Shown piece after piece: positions 9,428-20,378 of a DNA stretch of 36,523 bases. The notes beneath the pieces were generated by a model. It was given only the letters and a program-made list of their open reading frames with translations. It was not told where the DNA came from and did no database searches. Within the stretch, counting starts at the first letter, position 1. The number at the start of each line of letters is the position of its first letter. A program made the translations under genes and the position numbers. The stretch comes from Lingula anatina (lineage: Eukaryota > Brachiopoda > Lingulata > Lingulida > Lingulidae), in assembly GCF_001039355.2 (NCBI RefSeq), contig NW_019775036.1, forward strand, positions 318,984-355,506, read 5' to 3'.

Positions 9428-12400
9428 GAGTACCTACTGCTTGTCAACTCATGTCTGTAAACCTCCCTAGAAAAGACGGTAACTTTTGTGGACGAGAGGA
9501 TTTGTTAACTGAAATTCAACAAGAGTTGGTAGAGCACAAGACAGAAGTTTTTCTTTTGACAGGAATGGGTGGTATTGGCAAGACCAGCATTGCTGTAGAG
9601 ATGGGGCATCGCATGAGTAGTGAAGGTAGAGATGTTTTGTTTTTAGATATGAGACAGGTTGAAAATCTTGATTCTGTTCGGTTATCACTTGTGCAACACT
9701 ACAATCCTCAGATGTTCTTGAAAGAAATATATGATGACTACCAAAACTTATTTCAAAAGGCTCTTTCTGAGCTAAACTCATCAACTATGGTTATCATTGA
9801 CAGCATTGATAAGTTTTTGAGAGGTAAGAAAGCAAAACAGTTCTTAGAATTATGTCAGGATATATTGAAAGCATCAAAGCACATATCTTTAGTCTGTACC
9901 AGCCGCGAATCATTTGACCTCACATCTGTGAAAGTAAAACAAAAAGTAATATCCAATCTTGATGTTAAATCATCAACTTGGCTACTATCAGGCGGGAGGT
10001 CTGCACCACAAACAGAAGAGGTTGAAATCTTGGAAGTAATAGCCGCTAGCTGTGGATACTGTCCACTTGCCTTGAAATTACTAGCACCTCAAATAAGAAA
10101 GAAAGGAGGTGTGCGAATGAAAGACAAAATAGACAGAAAGGGTGTTCTTGAAGTTGCAGATTCATCTGAATTTGAAGGAATGAAGTCAACTTTTGAAATA
10201 TCCTTTGAAGCATTGACTGATTGCGAAAAAAATATGTTCTGCAGTCTATACATATTCCCAGTATCGTTTCATTTGACTGATGTTTCAAACATTCTCCAAA
10301 AAAAAGAGGGCGAATGTGAAGACATTCTTGATAGTCTTACATCCAAGTCCCTTGTAATCCAAGTGAGTGATCAGGTTTATGATCTACATCCTTTGTTAAA
10401 CGCCTTTTCTGAGGCCGAAGCAAACCAAATCCATGGTAAAAAGTCAGAGATGGAAATTTCGTACTGCAAATATTATAGTGACATGGCATATATGCTGGCA
10501 GCAATATTTGAAAACTCATTTCCAAAATTTGCCAGTGAAAGAGCAGCAATCATACTACCACATTTGTTATGCAGTGGAAGGTTTTTGCTTAAACATCTAA
10601 GCAAATACCTTCAAAATAAATCAACAAGCACTGCTGCACTGGACGTGGCTGTTGACACAGCTGATTATTATTTCATACAAAGAATTCTGGTCATAACCTT
10701 TGTATTGAAAAAAATGTATTTATTTAATGAATCTCTACACCTTTTAATGCAGTTAGCAAATGTTCTAAAAACAAAAGAAAACAATGTGCTTCTAAAAAAA
10801 CAAACCAGTATACACTTATCCTCAACATATGAAAGGGTTGGAAGTGTTAATTTTGCAATGGGGAAGTATGATGATGCTTTGGAATACCACAAGAAAAGTC
10901 TTGAAATACGTGGAGCTGCTTGGCACAGAGCACACTGAAACTGCTGACTCGTACAACAATATTGGCCATGTGCTACGTGACATGGGTAAGTATGACGATG
11001 CTCTGAAATATTTTAAGAAAGGTCTTGAAATACACGAAGAGGTGTTTGGCACGAAACACACTAATATTGTTGACTCCTATAACAATATTGGCCTTGTACT
11101 ACGTGACATGGGTAAGTATAATGATGCACTGCTTTATCAAATGAAAGGTCTTAAAATTCGTGAAGAGGTGCTTGGTACCAAACACATTAAAACTGCTGAC
11201 TCATATAACAATATTGGTGCTGTGCTACATCACATGGGTAAGTATGATGATGCACTGAATTACTATAATAAAAGTATAGACATATTCAAAGAGCTGCTTG
11301 GAACCCAACACACTGCAACTGCTGACTTATACAACAATATTTGCCTTGTTTTATCTGACATGGGTAAGTATGATGATGCACTGATTTATCAAAAGAAAAA
11401 ATTAGAAATATGCAAAGAGCTGCTTGGAACCCAACATTCTGCAACTGCTGAATCATACAACACTATTGGTTATCTGCTACGTGTCATGGGTAAGTATGAT
11501 GATGCCCTGACAAACAGTTTGGAAAGTCTTGCAATATATGAAAAGTTGTTTGGTGCCAACCACATTAAAACTGCACAATCATATAACCATATTGGCCTTG
11601 TGCTATGTGACAATGGCAAGCATGATGATGCATTGGCATATCAAAAGAAAAGTCTTAAAATTTGTGAAGAGGTGCTTGGTACCAAACACACTAAAACTGC
11701 TGAGTCATATAACAATATTGGCAATGTGCTATGTGTCATGGGTAAGTATGATGATGCATTGGCATATCAAAAGAAAGGTCTAAAAATTCGTGAAGAGGTG
11801 CTTGGTGCCAAACACACTAAAACTGCTGAGTCATATAACAATATTGGCTGTGTGCTATGTGACATGGGTAAGTATGATGATGCATTAGCATATCAAAATA
11901 AATGTCTTAAAATTCGTGAAGAGGTGCTTGGTGCCAAACACACTAAAACTGCTGAGTCATACATAAACATTGGTCATGTACTACGTGACATGGGTAAGTA
12001 TGATGATGCACTGATGCTTCATAAGAAAGGTCTTGAAATTTATGAAGAGTCACTTGGTACCAAACACATTAAAACTGCTGGTGCATATACAAATATTGGT
12101 GTTGTGCTATTTCTCATGGGTAAGTATGATGATGCACTGAATTACCTTAATAAAAGTTTAGAAATATGCGAAGAGCTGCTTGGAACCCAACACACTGCAA
12201 CTGCTCACTTGTACAACTTTATTGGTGTTCTGCTACGTGCCATGGGTAAGTATGATGATGCCCTGACATACAGTTTGAAAAGTCTTGAAATATATGAAGT
12301 TATTTTGTGCCCACCACTTTAAAACTGCTCAATCATATAACCATGTTGGCCTTGTGCTCAGTGACATGGGTAAGTATGATGATGCATTAACATATCAAAA

Positions 12401-12990
12401 GAAAAGTCTTGAAATTCGTGCAGAGGTGCTTGGTACCAAACACACTGAAACTGCTGACTCATATAACGATGTGGGTGCTGTGCTTCATGACATGAGTAAA
12501 TATCATGAGGCATTGGCATATCATAAAAAAGTCTTGAAATATGGGAAAAGCTGCTAGGCACCAAGCATGCTAAAACCGCTGACTCTTACAACAATATTGG
12601 CCATGTTCTACTTACCATGGGTAACGCTGATGATGCATTGATATATTCTAAGAAAAAATGAGCTGCTTGGCACCAAACACTTTCGATCTGCTGCTATTAT
12701 GCTCACGTAATATTTGGCGTGGGTAATTATGTGGAGTATCTTTAATATTTGAAGAATGCACTTGATATATATGAAATCCATTTCGGTGTCAGGCATCAAA
12801 TAACAGGTTCAGGTTGCCTAAGTATTGAAGTTGTACAGAGATGGACTTGTTTTTTGATGAAATGTGTACCAGTTCAAGAAGAATTACTTGGTGTCACCAA
12901 ATGGGAACATGTAAAATGATTGATACTGTTCTTATATTGATGGGACGATTTGCAGAAGCAATCAAATATTAAAAAAAAAAAAAAAACTGG
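9428..12990 (+). pseudogene. NB-ARC and TPR exon of NLR-like gene, copy A, frameshifted
   Basis: The exon follows acceptor GTTTCAG (9421-9427) and joins the HEPN exon in phase. It encodes an FCGRE segment, a P-loop GMGGIGKTS, a Walker B-like MVIIDSID, a sensor segment VCTSRESF, the GLPLA-equivalent CPLALKLLAP and an MHD-equivalent YDLHPLL. A long kinesin-light-chain-type TPR array of 42-residue (126-bp) units follows, about 15 units against about 11 in copy B. The frame breaks near 10911 (2 bp missing relative to copy B), near 12294 (2 bp missing relative to sister repeats) and near 12528 (1 bp missing). Further losses lie near 12655, and an in-frame TAA near 12743 sits where copy B has a Lys codon. 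The ancestral frame ends in a poly-A run at 12970-12985. Read as given, HEPN plus NB-ARC plus one TPR would end at 10938 (695 residues). It is probably a decaying paralogue; sequencing errors could explain single indels but not the degraded tail. Confidence 0.8.
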
Positions 12991-15630
12991 GACTTTGTCC
13001 TTAACAAGTCTGTTAATATTTTTGGCCACAATATGAACACGATCCTCAGTCCAGTTTGTAACAATTGTTCTAAAACCTTTGAAATGGAACATGTCTATAC
13101 CAGACAATATTATGTTACACGTACAGGTTGGTGGACTGACCGGTACACAGGTATGGTCTCCAAAAACTAACAAAAAAGGATCTTTAAAAAAAAAGTATTT
13201 TGTGTACAAAACACTAACCTTAAACCCCATGTGGAATTGGGAATGGTGTATATATGTAAAATAATAGGACCCCAAACAAAAATAAAATATTAAAGTATAA
13301 TGAATATACAAAACAGATATCAGAAAAAAACTTAGAAGCAAGAAAGGCTGATAAATGACATGTTACATCAACACACAACTGAACTGAAGATATGTTAAAT
13401 TACCAAGTTATATGTTCATATCTACATTGATGGCCCTGAATCTGTACAATACCAGCTTTATTACATGTAAGTATGTGTGCATGTGTGTGTGTGCATTTGG
13501 TGTTTGTGTTTGAAAGAGTATTTTTTTCACAAAAAAAGCTAAAGAGACTAATATTTTACTCTCCTTTTAAAATATGTCTCACTAAAATAAGAAAGAGAAA
13601 AAACCTGAGAGGTGGGAACAACTTGTAACATATTTCAAGTGCTTTGATGACTTTTTATTCCTGAATACCAATATATTTTAGGGCAAATAGTTGTACAGAA
13701 AATAATTAAGGTAGTATTTAATGAGTATTTTCTTATTTAAAGCATAAAGATATGCCATTTTTCCCATAGGTGAACAAGATGATAATATTTATTGCATTTG
13801 TATTTTGCTTTTACACTTACTTGTGTTTTCTAGGCTTTTGTAATTTCAACCTTTGTTCAAAGTGCCAGACATGGGATAAGTCAGATACAACAACTTGTCG
13901 TCCACTGTATGTGACATACAAAAGCACATTTTATCTGGGCTGTGCCTCGGCATAATTACATTTTTATATGTCGAATACAGCGGAAGACTATGTAGTAACT
14001 AGTATATAATGTAAACTCGGGATTTCAATGACGTTTTACATAGTTTTAGCATTACATTCTGTCAAAGAACTGAAAATTGTGAATGACTATATTTCTATTT
14101 CCCATGAATTGGGTTTATTGACTGTGGAATTCTTTGTTGCAGTTTAAAATTCTTTCCAAAATGTTATTGAATGTGAGTTACAACAAAGTTTAATAATTAT
14201 TATAATATAGGGCATAACTTTTTACTGTTTTGAAAATAGATATGCAATGTACTAGTCCAAAATTCCAATGTGAGTAATAAAAGTAATGTATATAATTTTG
14301 TATATAATTTTATTTAATAATGCGTGTACATGTGCTCAAATTGTTTTCAAGTGACAAATAGTATTTATTTTTCCAGTTTCTTTCATATCAAAAATGTAAT
14401 CTGAATTAGGTGTTAAATAGATGTTCAAACATGATATATCAAATATTACAAGTCATTATAATTCTAATATATCTCATACCAGATAATGTATATATTACAG
14501 TGTCTTTATGATGTGTATATTTAGAAATGGCCATCATAATGTCTCAAATACAACTGGTTGTGGTACTATTAACAGACAAATCATTATGCATGTAGTCATG
14601 GAAATATTAAAAAGCCATGTTACATGTTTTTAATTTGTTCACAGTGTATATTCCAGATTATTTTAGAAGGAAATTTCTATTACTGTGAGAAGGAATTTGA
14701 TTAATAGAGAAATCCATTATACAGTATATAATGTGATGTAACTAGATTTAGGAAGTTAAAAAGCCATTAATGATGAGTTATTTCAACCTCATTGTACTGT
14801 TATTATCTATAAGTGGTCTGAACTGTGGTAATGTTGCACTAGACAACTGTTAACATTGTGATGTAATAAAAATAACAATATATTCTTAAAGTAAACAAAT
14901 GTTGTTGTGTGTTTTTTAAAACTACCCTTCCCTGTTTTTTTTTTATGTCAATCACTCTAAAAAAAATGCACAGTTTAAGTCAGTCATTATGGAATCTGTG
15001 AACATTTGTGGTGTTAGATAATAAAGGGAAAAAAAATCCCTTTAAGATCAATAACTCTGTCAAATGTACAATTTTAATACAAATGTACAATACAAATGTA
15101 CAATTTTAATATCATTGAGATAAATAATGAATCCATTATATTTTCTGTCAGGTAAAAGTACACAAACAAACTACATATTGTCTTCTACATTTAATCATGA
15201 CACTTAAAATAACTATGAAAATATCAATTATTTTCTCAAATTCAAAATGCATGATGGTTTTATAAAAAGGTTCATCAGCTTAGTATGTGAATGCACTGGT
15301 AAATATGAAACCTTCTCTTAACTGAATTGGTTACATTCCAACTAACCATATACTCTTCTCATCATAGTCTCATGAAATTCTTCCCTCTTAAATATATATA
15401 TATATATATTTTTTTTTTCAAAACCCTTTAAGTCTTCATATTCTGTCCATCATACTAAGGGTCAATCCTTAATTTATGAAACCATGAATCCTTGAAATTC
15501 TTACAAGCTAAGGATAATCATCCTTCCAGATATCATAACCTTTTACAACAGGGAACTCCATGAACCATATCTACATGTATTATATGTAACAAATAATGCC
15601 TGTTCTTGAAAATAAACATGGCTACAGATA
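12991..15630 (+). other. 3' flank of copy A, homologous to 3' flank of copy B
   Basis: No coding gene is supported. From about 13200 to 15120 it matches 27770-29750 in order and orientation, with many small differences. About 200 bp (12990-13200) has no counterpart there and looks like an insertion. From about 15130 it instead matches 31190-31763, the flank of the photolyase last exon. A candidate poly(A) signal lies at 14865. The flank probably contains the long 3' UTR of the NLR-like gene. Confidence 0.6.
14865..14916 (+). terminator. Candidate polyadenylation site (copy A)
   Basis: AATAAA at 14865-14870 is followed after about 30 bases by a GT-rich stretch (GTTGTTGTGTGTTTT). The same pair occurs at 29535 downstream of copy B. 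Signal, spacing and conservation suggest the end of the NLR-like transcript. A nearer AATAAA lies at 13281 and is an alternative. Confidence 0.4.
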
Positions 15631-15779
15631 TTAGTGCTTCTTTCCTCCGTATTTTCTAACAAAAGCTGGGACATCAAATTTCCTTTTGCATCCATGATGA
15701 TTCATAAAGCGTATCTTTCCAAACACGGGTCTCTCTCCCCATCCCTGGTCATGAATACCACATATGCTCCACATACAAC
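15631..15779 (-). pseudogene. Orphan copy of photolyase last exon (intact frame)
   Basis: This is a 149-bp minus-strand copy of the terminal photolyase exon (31764-31912), with the same acceptor, length and stop. It encodes [20 protein letters not shown] and ends [10 protein letters not shown]. The frame is fully open, with only a small change (MNHHG for MNYQG). No other photolyase exon lies in order upstream of it, so it is probably an orphan carried by segmental duplication, unless it is used by trans or read-through splicing. Confidence 0.85.
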
Positions 15780-15913
15780 CTGGAACAATAAACGACAGTT
15801 ATGTAATTGAATTGGTAAGGGTATAAGATAATTTAATGAGAAGTCATTTTTAAGTATCATTTCATGATCAAATGACGGGCTTTATAAATAACATGCAGGA
15901 ATAGGCCTAAATA
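15780..15913. other. Photolyase intron-like sequence up to transposon boundary
   Basis: A short continuation of the photolyase intron homology (compare 31913-31975). It ends at the TA (15912-15913) that flanks the Tc1-like element. Confidence 0.4.
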
Positions 15914-17573
15914 CAGACTTGACATTTAATATGGAATATTTTTTTCGAAATAATTTTTTATCAGTTTTTTCCTATTTTGCTGACTGATAAATGAAAATAA
16001 GGATTAAAATCGTGTTTTAATAACTCAAAATTATCTCTTTGATGTCATTGTGACATCAGTTCATTAATGGAATTCGCCAGAGAAGCAAACAAAAATACAT
16101 TGCCTATTCTATGTCATACGACTCCCATTAAAAGAGATATTTTGGATCTCCATATTTTCCAAATTATCGTCTGTAAAAGGGTAATACGCTACACAAAAGA
16201 TCCTCATGTCAGTTGCTAGTCACAGTAATGGTCGTTGTTACTCCTGGCCTCTTCGTGGCTGTTGCCAGCGCTCTCAAGCGGCAAGGCATTCCTTGGGGGT
16301 AGGTTTTTAGAGTTCAATCTGGAATAGCATTCCAGGCATCGGTCTAAAATTGTCCAATCTGGTCCAGTTTTGTTGTAGGACATGTAGGCAGTTAATTGGT
16401 GAGTAATGGTCTACCGAAATATTGTCTATGTGGTTCAAATGTGGCGATTTTGATGACCAGGGTAGCTGCTCATTTCCTTGGTTCTGTAAGTTATCTGCTA
16501 TTAAAAGTGCTCTGTGTGAACCTGCAACCTCATCGTGCAGCCTAGAATTGTTCCTAAGGTGCCCCCTATCAAATGATAGTCAAGTGGTTCCGAGATTATT
16601 CCTTTATTTGATCTGGTTCAGGTTTTCGTCGATGACTACCATTGGTGTTTTGGCACCAATGTGGAATCTACTCCAAATACTGACGCTGTCAATCACCCTT
16701 GTCACTTTAGACCCGGCATATGCTTTGTCGTAGGCCTCTTCTGAATGTCTGTAAACTCTGTTTTGACTAATTGGGCGGTACAGGTGAAATCTGACCTCAA
16801 TGAAGAAAGCCACGCAGTTTCAGTGTTCTACCCAGAATCGTTCATGGCCCCCAATTCATTAGAGAAACAGACGACGATGTTTTGCTGTATACAGTGGGTA
16901 CCTTGGAGGTCATTTGGTGTTCTTACCTGCTACAACCAGTTTGGAGTTCGCTAAGGGCTTTGAAAAACGCATTTTAGTGGCAATTTACCCCTCGTTCTGA
17001 ACGGACTAAGTGTTTTTTGTTTAGTTGCAGCAGCGTATCCCGAAAGACAGTGGGTCCTGTACCCTGTAGGTAAAATTTTGATACTTTGGGGGTGACCTCT
17101 GTGTAGGTACATCAGTCTGGGCATTACTCTATGAAACTGTGGGGCCGCTCCGTTTGGCGCTATGATCTGTCTGGTTATGTCTGTCTTTTTCGCGCCCTTC
17201 TGCCTTAGATTAACAAATTTGTAATGCACTACTTGACTCATCTTACGCACTGCAAAACTGACGGCTTGCATGCAAAATTTCGAATTCTTCTATGCAATAG
17301 TTGCCGAAATATGGATACTTTTTTGACAGAACCAAGCTTTGCCTAAGCCAAGCTTTGATCAGCCCAAAGGAACACTACCCAATTAAATCTCTGCAAATTA
17401 CATAATGTAGAAGCGCAACAGGCATGAAAGTCAGTTAATTGGTAGTGACACACCTGACTGCACACTTTTACATTCACAAATCTTATATGAGATCGGCGTT
17501 TTTGAAAAAATAACGTATTTTTACCTAGGTATACCTTCGAAATTGAAATATTCCATATTAAATGTCAAGTCTG
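15914..17573 (-). mobile_element. Decayed Tc1-like transposon with terminal inverted repeats
   Basis: The ends are an inverted repeat of at least 24 bp (CAGACTTGACATTTAATATG and onward) flanked by TA at 15912-15913 and 17574-17575. Total length is about 1660 bp, usual for a complete Tc1 element. The minus strand carries a degenerate transposase in several frames, described separately. The element is a full-length but dead insertion, and a different family from the palindromic element at 4732-6281. Confidence 0.85.
16200..17271 (-). pseudogene. Degenerate Tc1-like transposase
   Basis: Minus-strand frames show, in order: an N-terminal HTH-like segment (VVHYKFVNLRQKGAKKTDI); a central segment RVYRHSEEAYDKAY with FHIGAKTPMVVIDENLNQIK; and a late segment IADNLQNQGNEQLPWSSKSP followed by HLNHIDN. 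These match the order of Tc1 transposase blocks. The catalytic HDNA-PH and PDLNPIEH motifs are mutated, and the three blocks fall in different frames with stops between them. Confidence 0.75.
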
Positions 17574-18154
17574 TATGATGATCAAACTGGTCAACATGTG
17601 TAAATCATCCCCCCCCCCCCCCACCATATTTTATGTGAATATTGTAGCATCCAGGAAACGAAAATGTAGCAAGGCATGATTAAACCCAGAAGAAGGGTGT
17701 TTATCTATCCAGATTCGTTTTAATGGCACACTAACACACACACACACACACACACACACACTGATGTCCATGCACTTACTCATCCACGGACAAATTCACT
17801 GACACACATTCACAAACACATGCACACACATACATACTGAATGCACCTACCGGTCCACAGACAAAGTTACCCCACCCCCCATCGACCCCAACACACACAG
17901 GGCGGATTGAGGCCGTCTTCTGGGTCTTCTGGAAGACGGTCAGATTTTCAAGTTTACATTGACGGGTATCTAATTTTTTTTCTGTCAGAAGACGGTCAAA
18001 AAAAAAAAAAAAAAAGGATGGATCAACAAAGAAAATTTGGAAGACGGTCAGAAAATAGCCCTGACACACACACAACAACACACTGATACATGCTGTGATC
18101 ATGGCAGTCACAATATTCAACAAAACAATCTGTACATGTAATAATTTACATTTT
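17574..18154. repeat. Low-complexity region: poly-C, CA repeats, GAAGACGGTC repeats
   Basis: Contains a poly-C tract near 17609-17622, a (CA)n microsatellite near 17733-17761, more CA-rich sequence to 17900, and a poly-A run at 18000-18016. The word GAAGACGGTC occurs three times (17932-18055), once facing an inverted GCCGTCTTC. Long open frames on both strands here come from simple repeats. Confidence 0.6.
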
Positions 18155-18241
18155 TTAACCTCAAAAATGACAACAAAAACAGTCTGCTTTTTGGAGAGTA
18201 GCCGCACTATGCAGTCACTAGCTATATAGTAGGTACCAATA

Positions 18242-18365
18242 ATGGAAAAACCCAAACAAAGAAAAGAATCTTTATTTAGCACAGGGCTTATTGTGTGTTA
18301 TACTTCCTCTCCTAGGTCATATCTTACAAAGTTAACGTGAAGTAGGAGGTGGATACATAAACAGG
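18242..18365 (+). other. Putative 5' exon block (copy B1)
   Basis: This is the second copy of the block described at 6907-7026. An ATG at 18242 opens the homologous frame, and the mini-exon-like stretch ends at CAG followed by GTAAAAG. In-frame stops in the mini-exon and loss of the hydrophobic core suggest it is inactive or untranslated. Confidence 0.3.
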
Positions 18366-18881
18366 TAAAAGAATAATATGATATCATATATTGTTGATTA
18401 ATAGATACATGGAACCTTTTGGAGTACCAAAACTTTGACTTAAATTACGAGTTTCACAGTTAAACTGTTTTTTGCACGGTACAAATATGTCTGTAACCTG
18501 GACAGGGGCCACACCTACATGTATGGTGGAGTACCTGTGCTTCTCACTGTACTTATGGCACCATACTTAGCTTACACAACTGATCAATGTCTAGATGTGG
18601 TGAACTCGTCCTCACTAACAGATAATTATAATGTTTAGCAGTCTATATTAATTAATGGTATTACTATATATACCTAATGTAGTACATACATGTATTTGAA
18701 ACTGCCATCTATATATAGCTCCCCCTATACACACACCATTAGGAAATTTCTGAACTAAGCAAACAAAGGAAGTGCGGTGGAGAGTTTACAGTTCATCTTT
18801 ACTCAAATATAAAACGTCATCAGTACTATGCTTTGTTTTTTATTATTAAATTTATATGTGCAATCTACATTCCATTTTCAG
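18366..18881. other. Non-coding, duplicated at 20790-21660
   Basis: No exon seen. Segments around 18580-18770 (TCAATGTCTAGATG, GTTTAGCAGTCTATATTAAT) recur near 20915-20970 and 21488-21650, showing a local duplication of the 5' block. Confidence 0.5.
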
Positions 18882-19027
18882 ATCAAAGCCTTGTCATTAA
18901 GAAGATCAACAGTGAAACCTCAGTGAAGGTCAGTTGGGACATCTCAGAAGCAGAAACCTTGGGTCAACTGAAAAACTGCCTCTTAAAAAAACATCTGAAT
19001 TTCAAGCAGAGGGAAATTCGCTACCAG
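18882..19027 (+). pseudogene. FN3-like exon (copy B1), frame intact
   Basis: Acceptor CATTTTCAG and donor GTAAAG bound a 146-bp exon. It encodes IKKINSETSVKVSWDISEAE and, further on, FKQREIRYQV. The V-x-W and R-Y-x-V spacing is typical of a fibronectin type III or cytokine-receptor-like sandwich domain, with about 48 residues preserved. Compared with copy A this version keeps the frame to the end. No following exon of the same protein is seen before the photolyase exon copy, so the gene is presumably broken. The family call is tentative. Confidence 0.4.
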
Positions 19028-19657
19028 GTAAAGGTGACAAAGACTGAGTGTCCTACCCCTACTCCCTTCCCCTTTTATTTTCTCCAAATGCTTCACAGCC
19101 GCTTTCTTCAAACAATACAATAGTGTATTGACTACAGGGCAGACATGCTGAAACTGTGTGTCCGATCAGTCATGACTGACAAAATTTCTCTGGACTGATA
19201 AAAATTACTTTGTCGGTCCAAAGGACTGACAAAAGTTTTAAAACTGTTCCTTTATATGTTATCATGACATAACACATGACTATGAAAATATAAATTATTT
19301 CCTAAAAGTTTAAATCAAAGTTTTCTGAAAAGGCTCATCAGCTTGTTACTGAATGTGCATGCACTGATTATATACTGGTTATATAAAGCTTTGTCTGAAC
19401 TGAATTACTTCGTTTTTAACTAACTGTGGGCTTCTCATCGGAAAGTTACATTAGATTCTTCCCTCACATAAAAAAGGAATATCAGTTTGTTTGTTTTTTT
19501 TTTTTTCAAAGATAGACAAGTCTACAGAAAGGGATCAATTCTAAATGTATGAGATCTTGATATTCAAACCTCCCAAAATTGATTATTTGTCCACACTTCA
19601 TGAGACATGTCACCCAAAATGTCTGTTTTTTTTATTTTAATAGACGTAGGTACAAAC
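19028..19657. other. Non-coding, flank of photolyase exon copy
   Basis: Nothing coding. The words TGACTGAC, GGACTGAT and GGACTGAC recur at 19170-19230. From about 19250 the sequence matches the flank of the photolyase last exon (compare 15190-15400 and 31270-31510). Confidence 0.5.
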
Positions 19658-19797
19658 ATAAACGCTTCTTTCCTCCATATTTTCTAACAAAAGCTGGGAC
19701 ATCAAATTTCCTTTTTAATCCTTGATAATTCATGTTTATCTTTCTAAACACGGGTCTCTCTCCCACACATATGCTCCACATACAACTTGTAACAATC
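19658..19797 (-). pseudogene. Decayed copy of photolyase last exon
   Basis: Minus-strand copy of exon 31764-31912. It retains CMWSIC, GERPVF and [14 protein letters not shown]. It has lost seven residues (GIHDQGW), carries further changes, no longer ends at the original stop, and has an altered acceptor (ACAAG in place of CCAGG). It is a pseudo-exon. Confidence 0.85.
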
Positions 19798-20378
19798 AAC
19801 AACAGTGATTTATTATGCGACAATGAAGAAATGGTTTACAATAATTTACAAATTAAATGCAGGGACACATATGAAAATCAGATTGAATGCCACATGCAAA
19901 TCTGCTTTAAAAATATTTAATTGCAATCTGCCATGATTAACTGTAGAATTGATCTACTGGTAGCTAATACATGTATGATGAAAACCCCAAAATTTACAGT
20001 GAAATTCAAAATTCAGGTTTTGGGAAAGGTGCGTTGAACTAATAGTACTTGCCGAAACACAAAGGCAAACACACACACACACACTCACACGCACACACAC
20101 ACACACACTGACATGCACTGATCAGCAAACAAAATTTGACCCAAAGTACAGCAATAAATACACCCTCCCCTAAAAATAAAGCGTTCAAGTGTTAAGCTCA
20201 TTAACAGTAAAAGTACATCCGCATCACAGGTCAGATTTATGATGTTTAGACTGAATTTGCAGCAGTCTCTCTCATGAGTGAGGATCAGGGTATGGTACAA
20301 GTACTCTCTGACAACGGGTGTGCTTGTAGTTACAAAATTGTTTTAGCGTTCATCCTGTGATTTTATATACCATTTTAG
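19798..20378. other. Non-coding with CA microsatellite
   Basis: A (CA)n tract with interruptions lies at about 20068-20108. No exon or RNA gene is recognised. Confidence 0.5.

Noticed and set aside
10830-12560. Regular 126-bp repeats resembling an array such as CRISPR or a satellite
   Set aside because: The repeats are in frame, encode the 42-residue TPR consensus without unique spacers, and lie in a eukaryotic gene.
10900-12560. Programmed frameshifting to restore the copy A protein
   Set aside because: The frame changes are separate small losses at unrelated sequences, with no slippery site seen, and the tail also has stops and deletions.
12874-13341. 155-residue minus-strand open frame
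   Set aside because: It spans the decayed TPR tail, a poly-T run and the insertion, so it is chance. Only the middle part is kept as a low-interest observation.
13770-13955. Hydrophobic, Cys-containing 61-residue frame that might be a secreted peptide
   Set aside because: The homologous place in unit B (28317-28505) does not keep this frame, while the opposite strand is more open there.
17776-18282. 168-residue minus-strand open frame
   Set aside because: It is built from CA repeats, poly-A and the GAAGACGGTC repeats; no domain and no conservation in the other 5' blocks.
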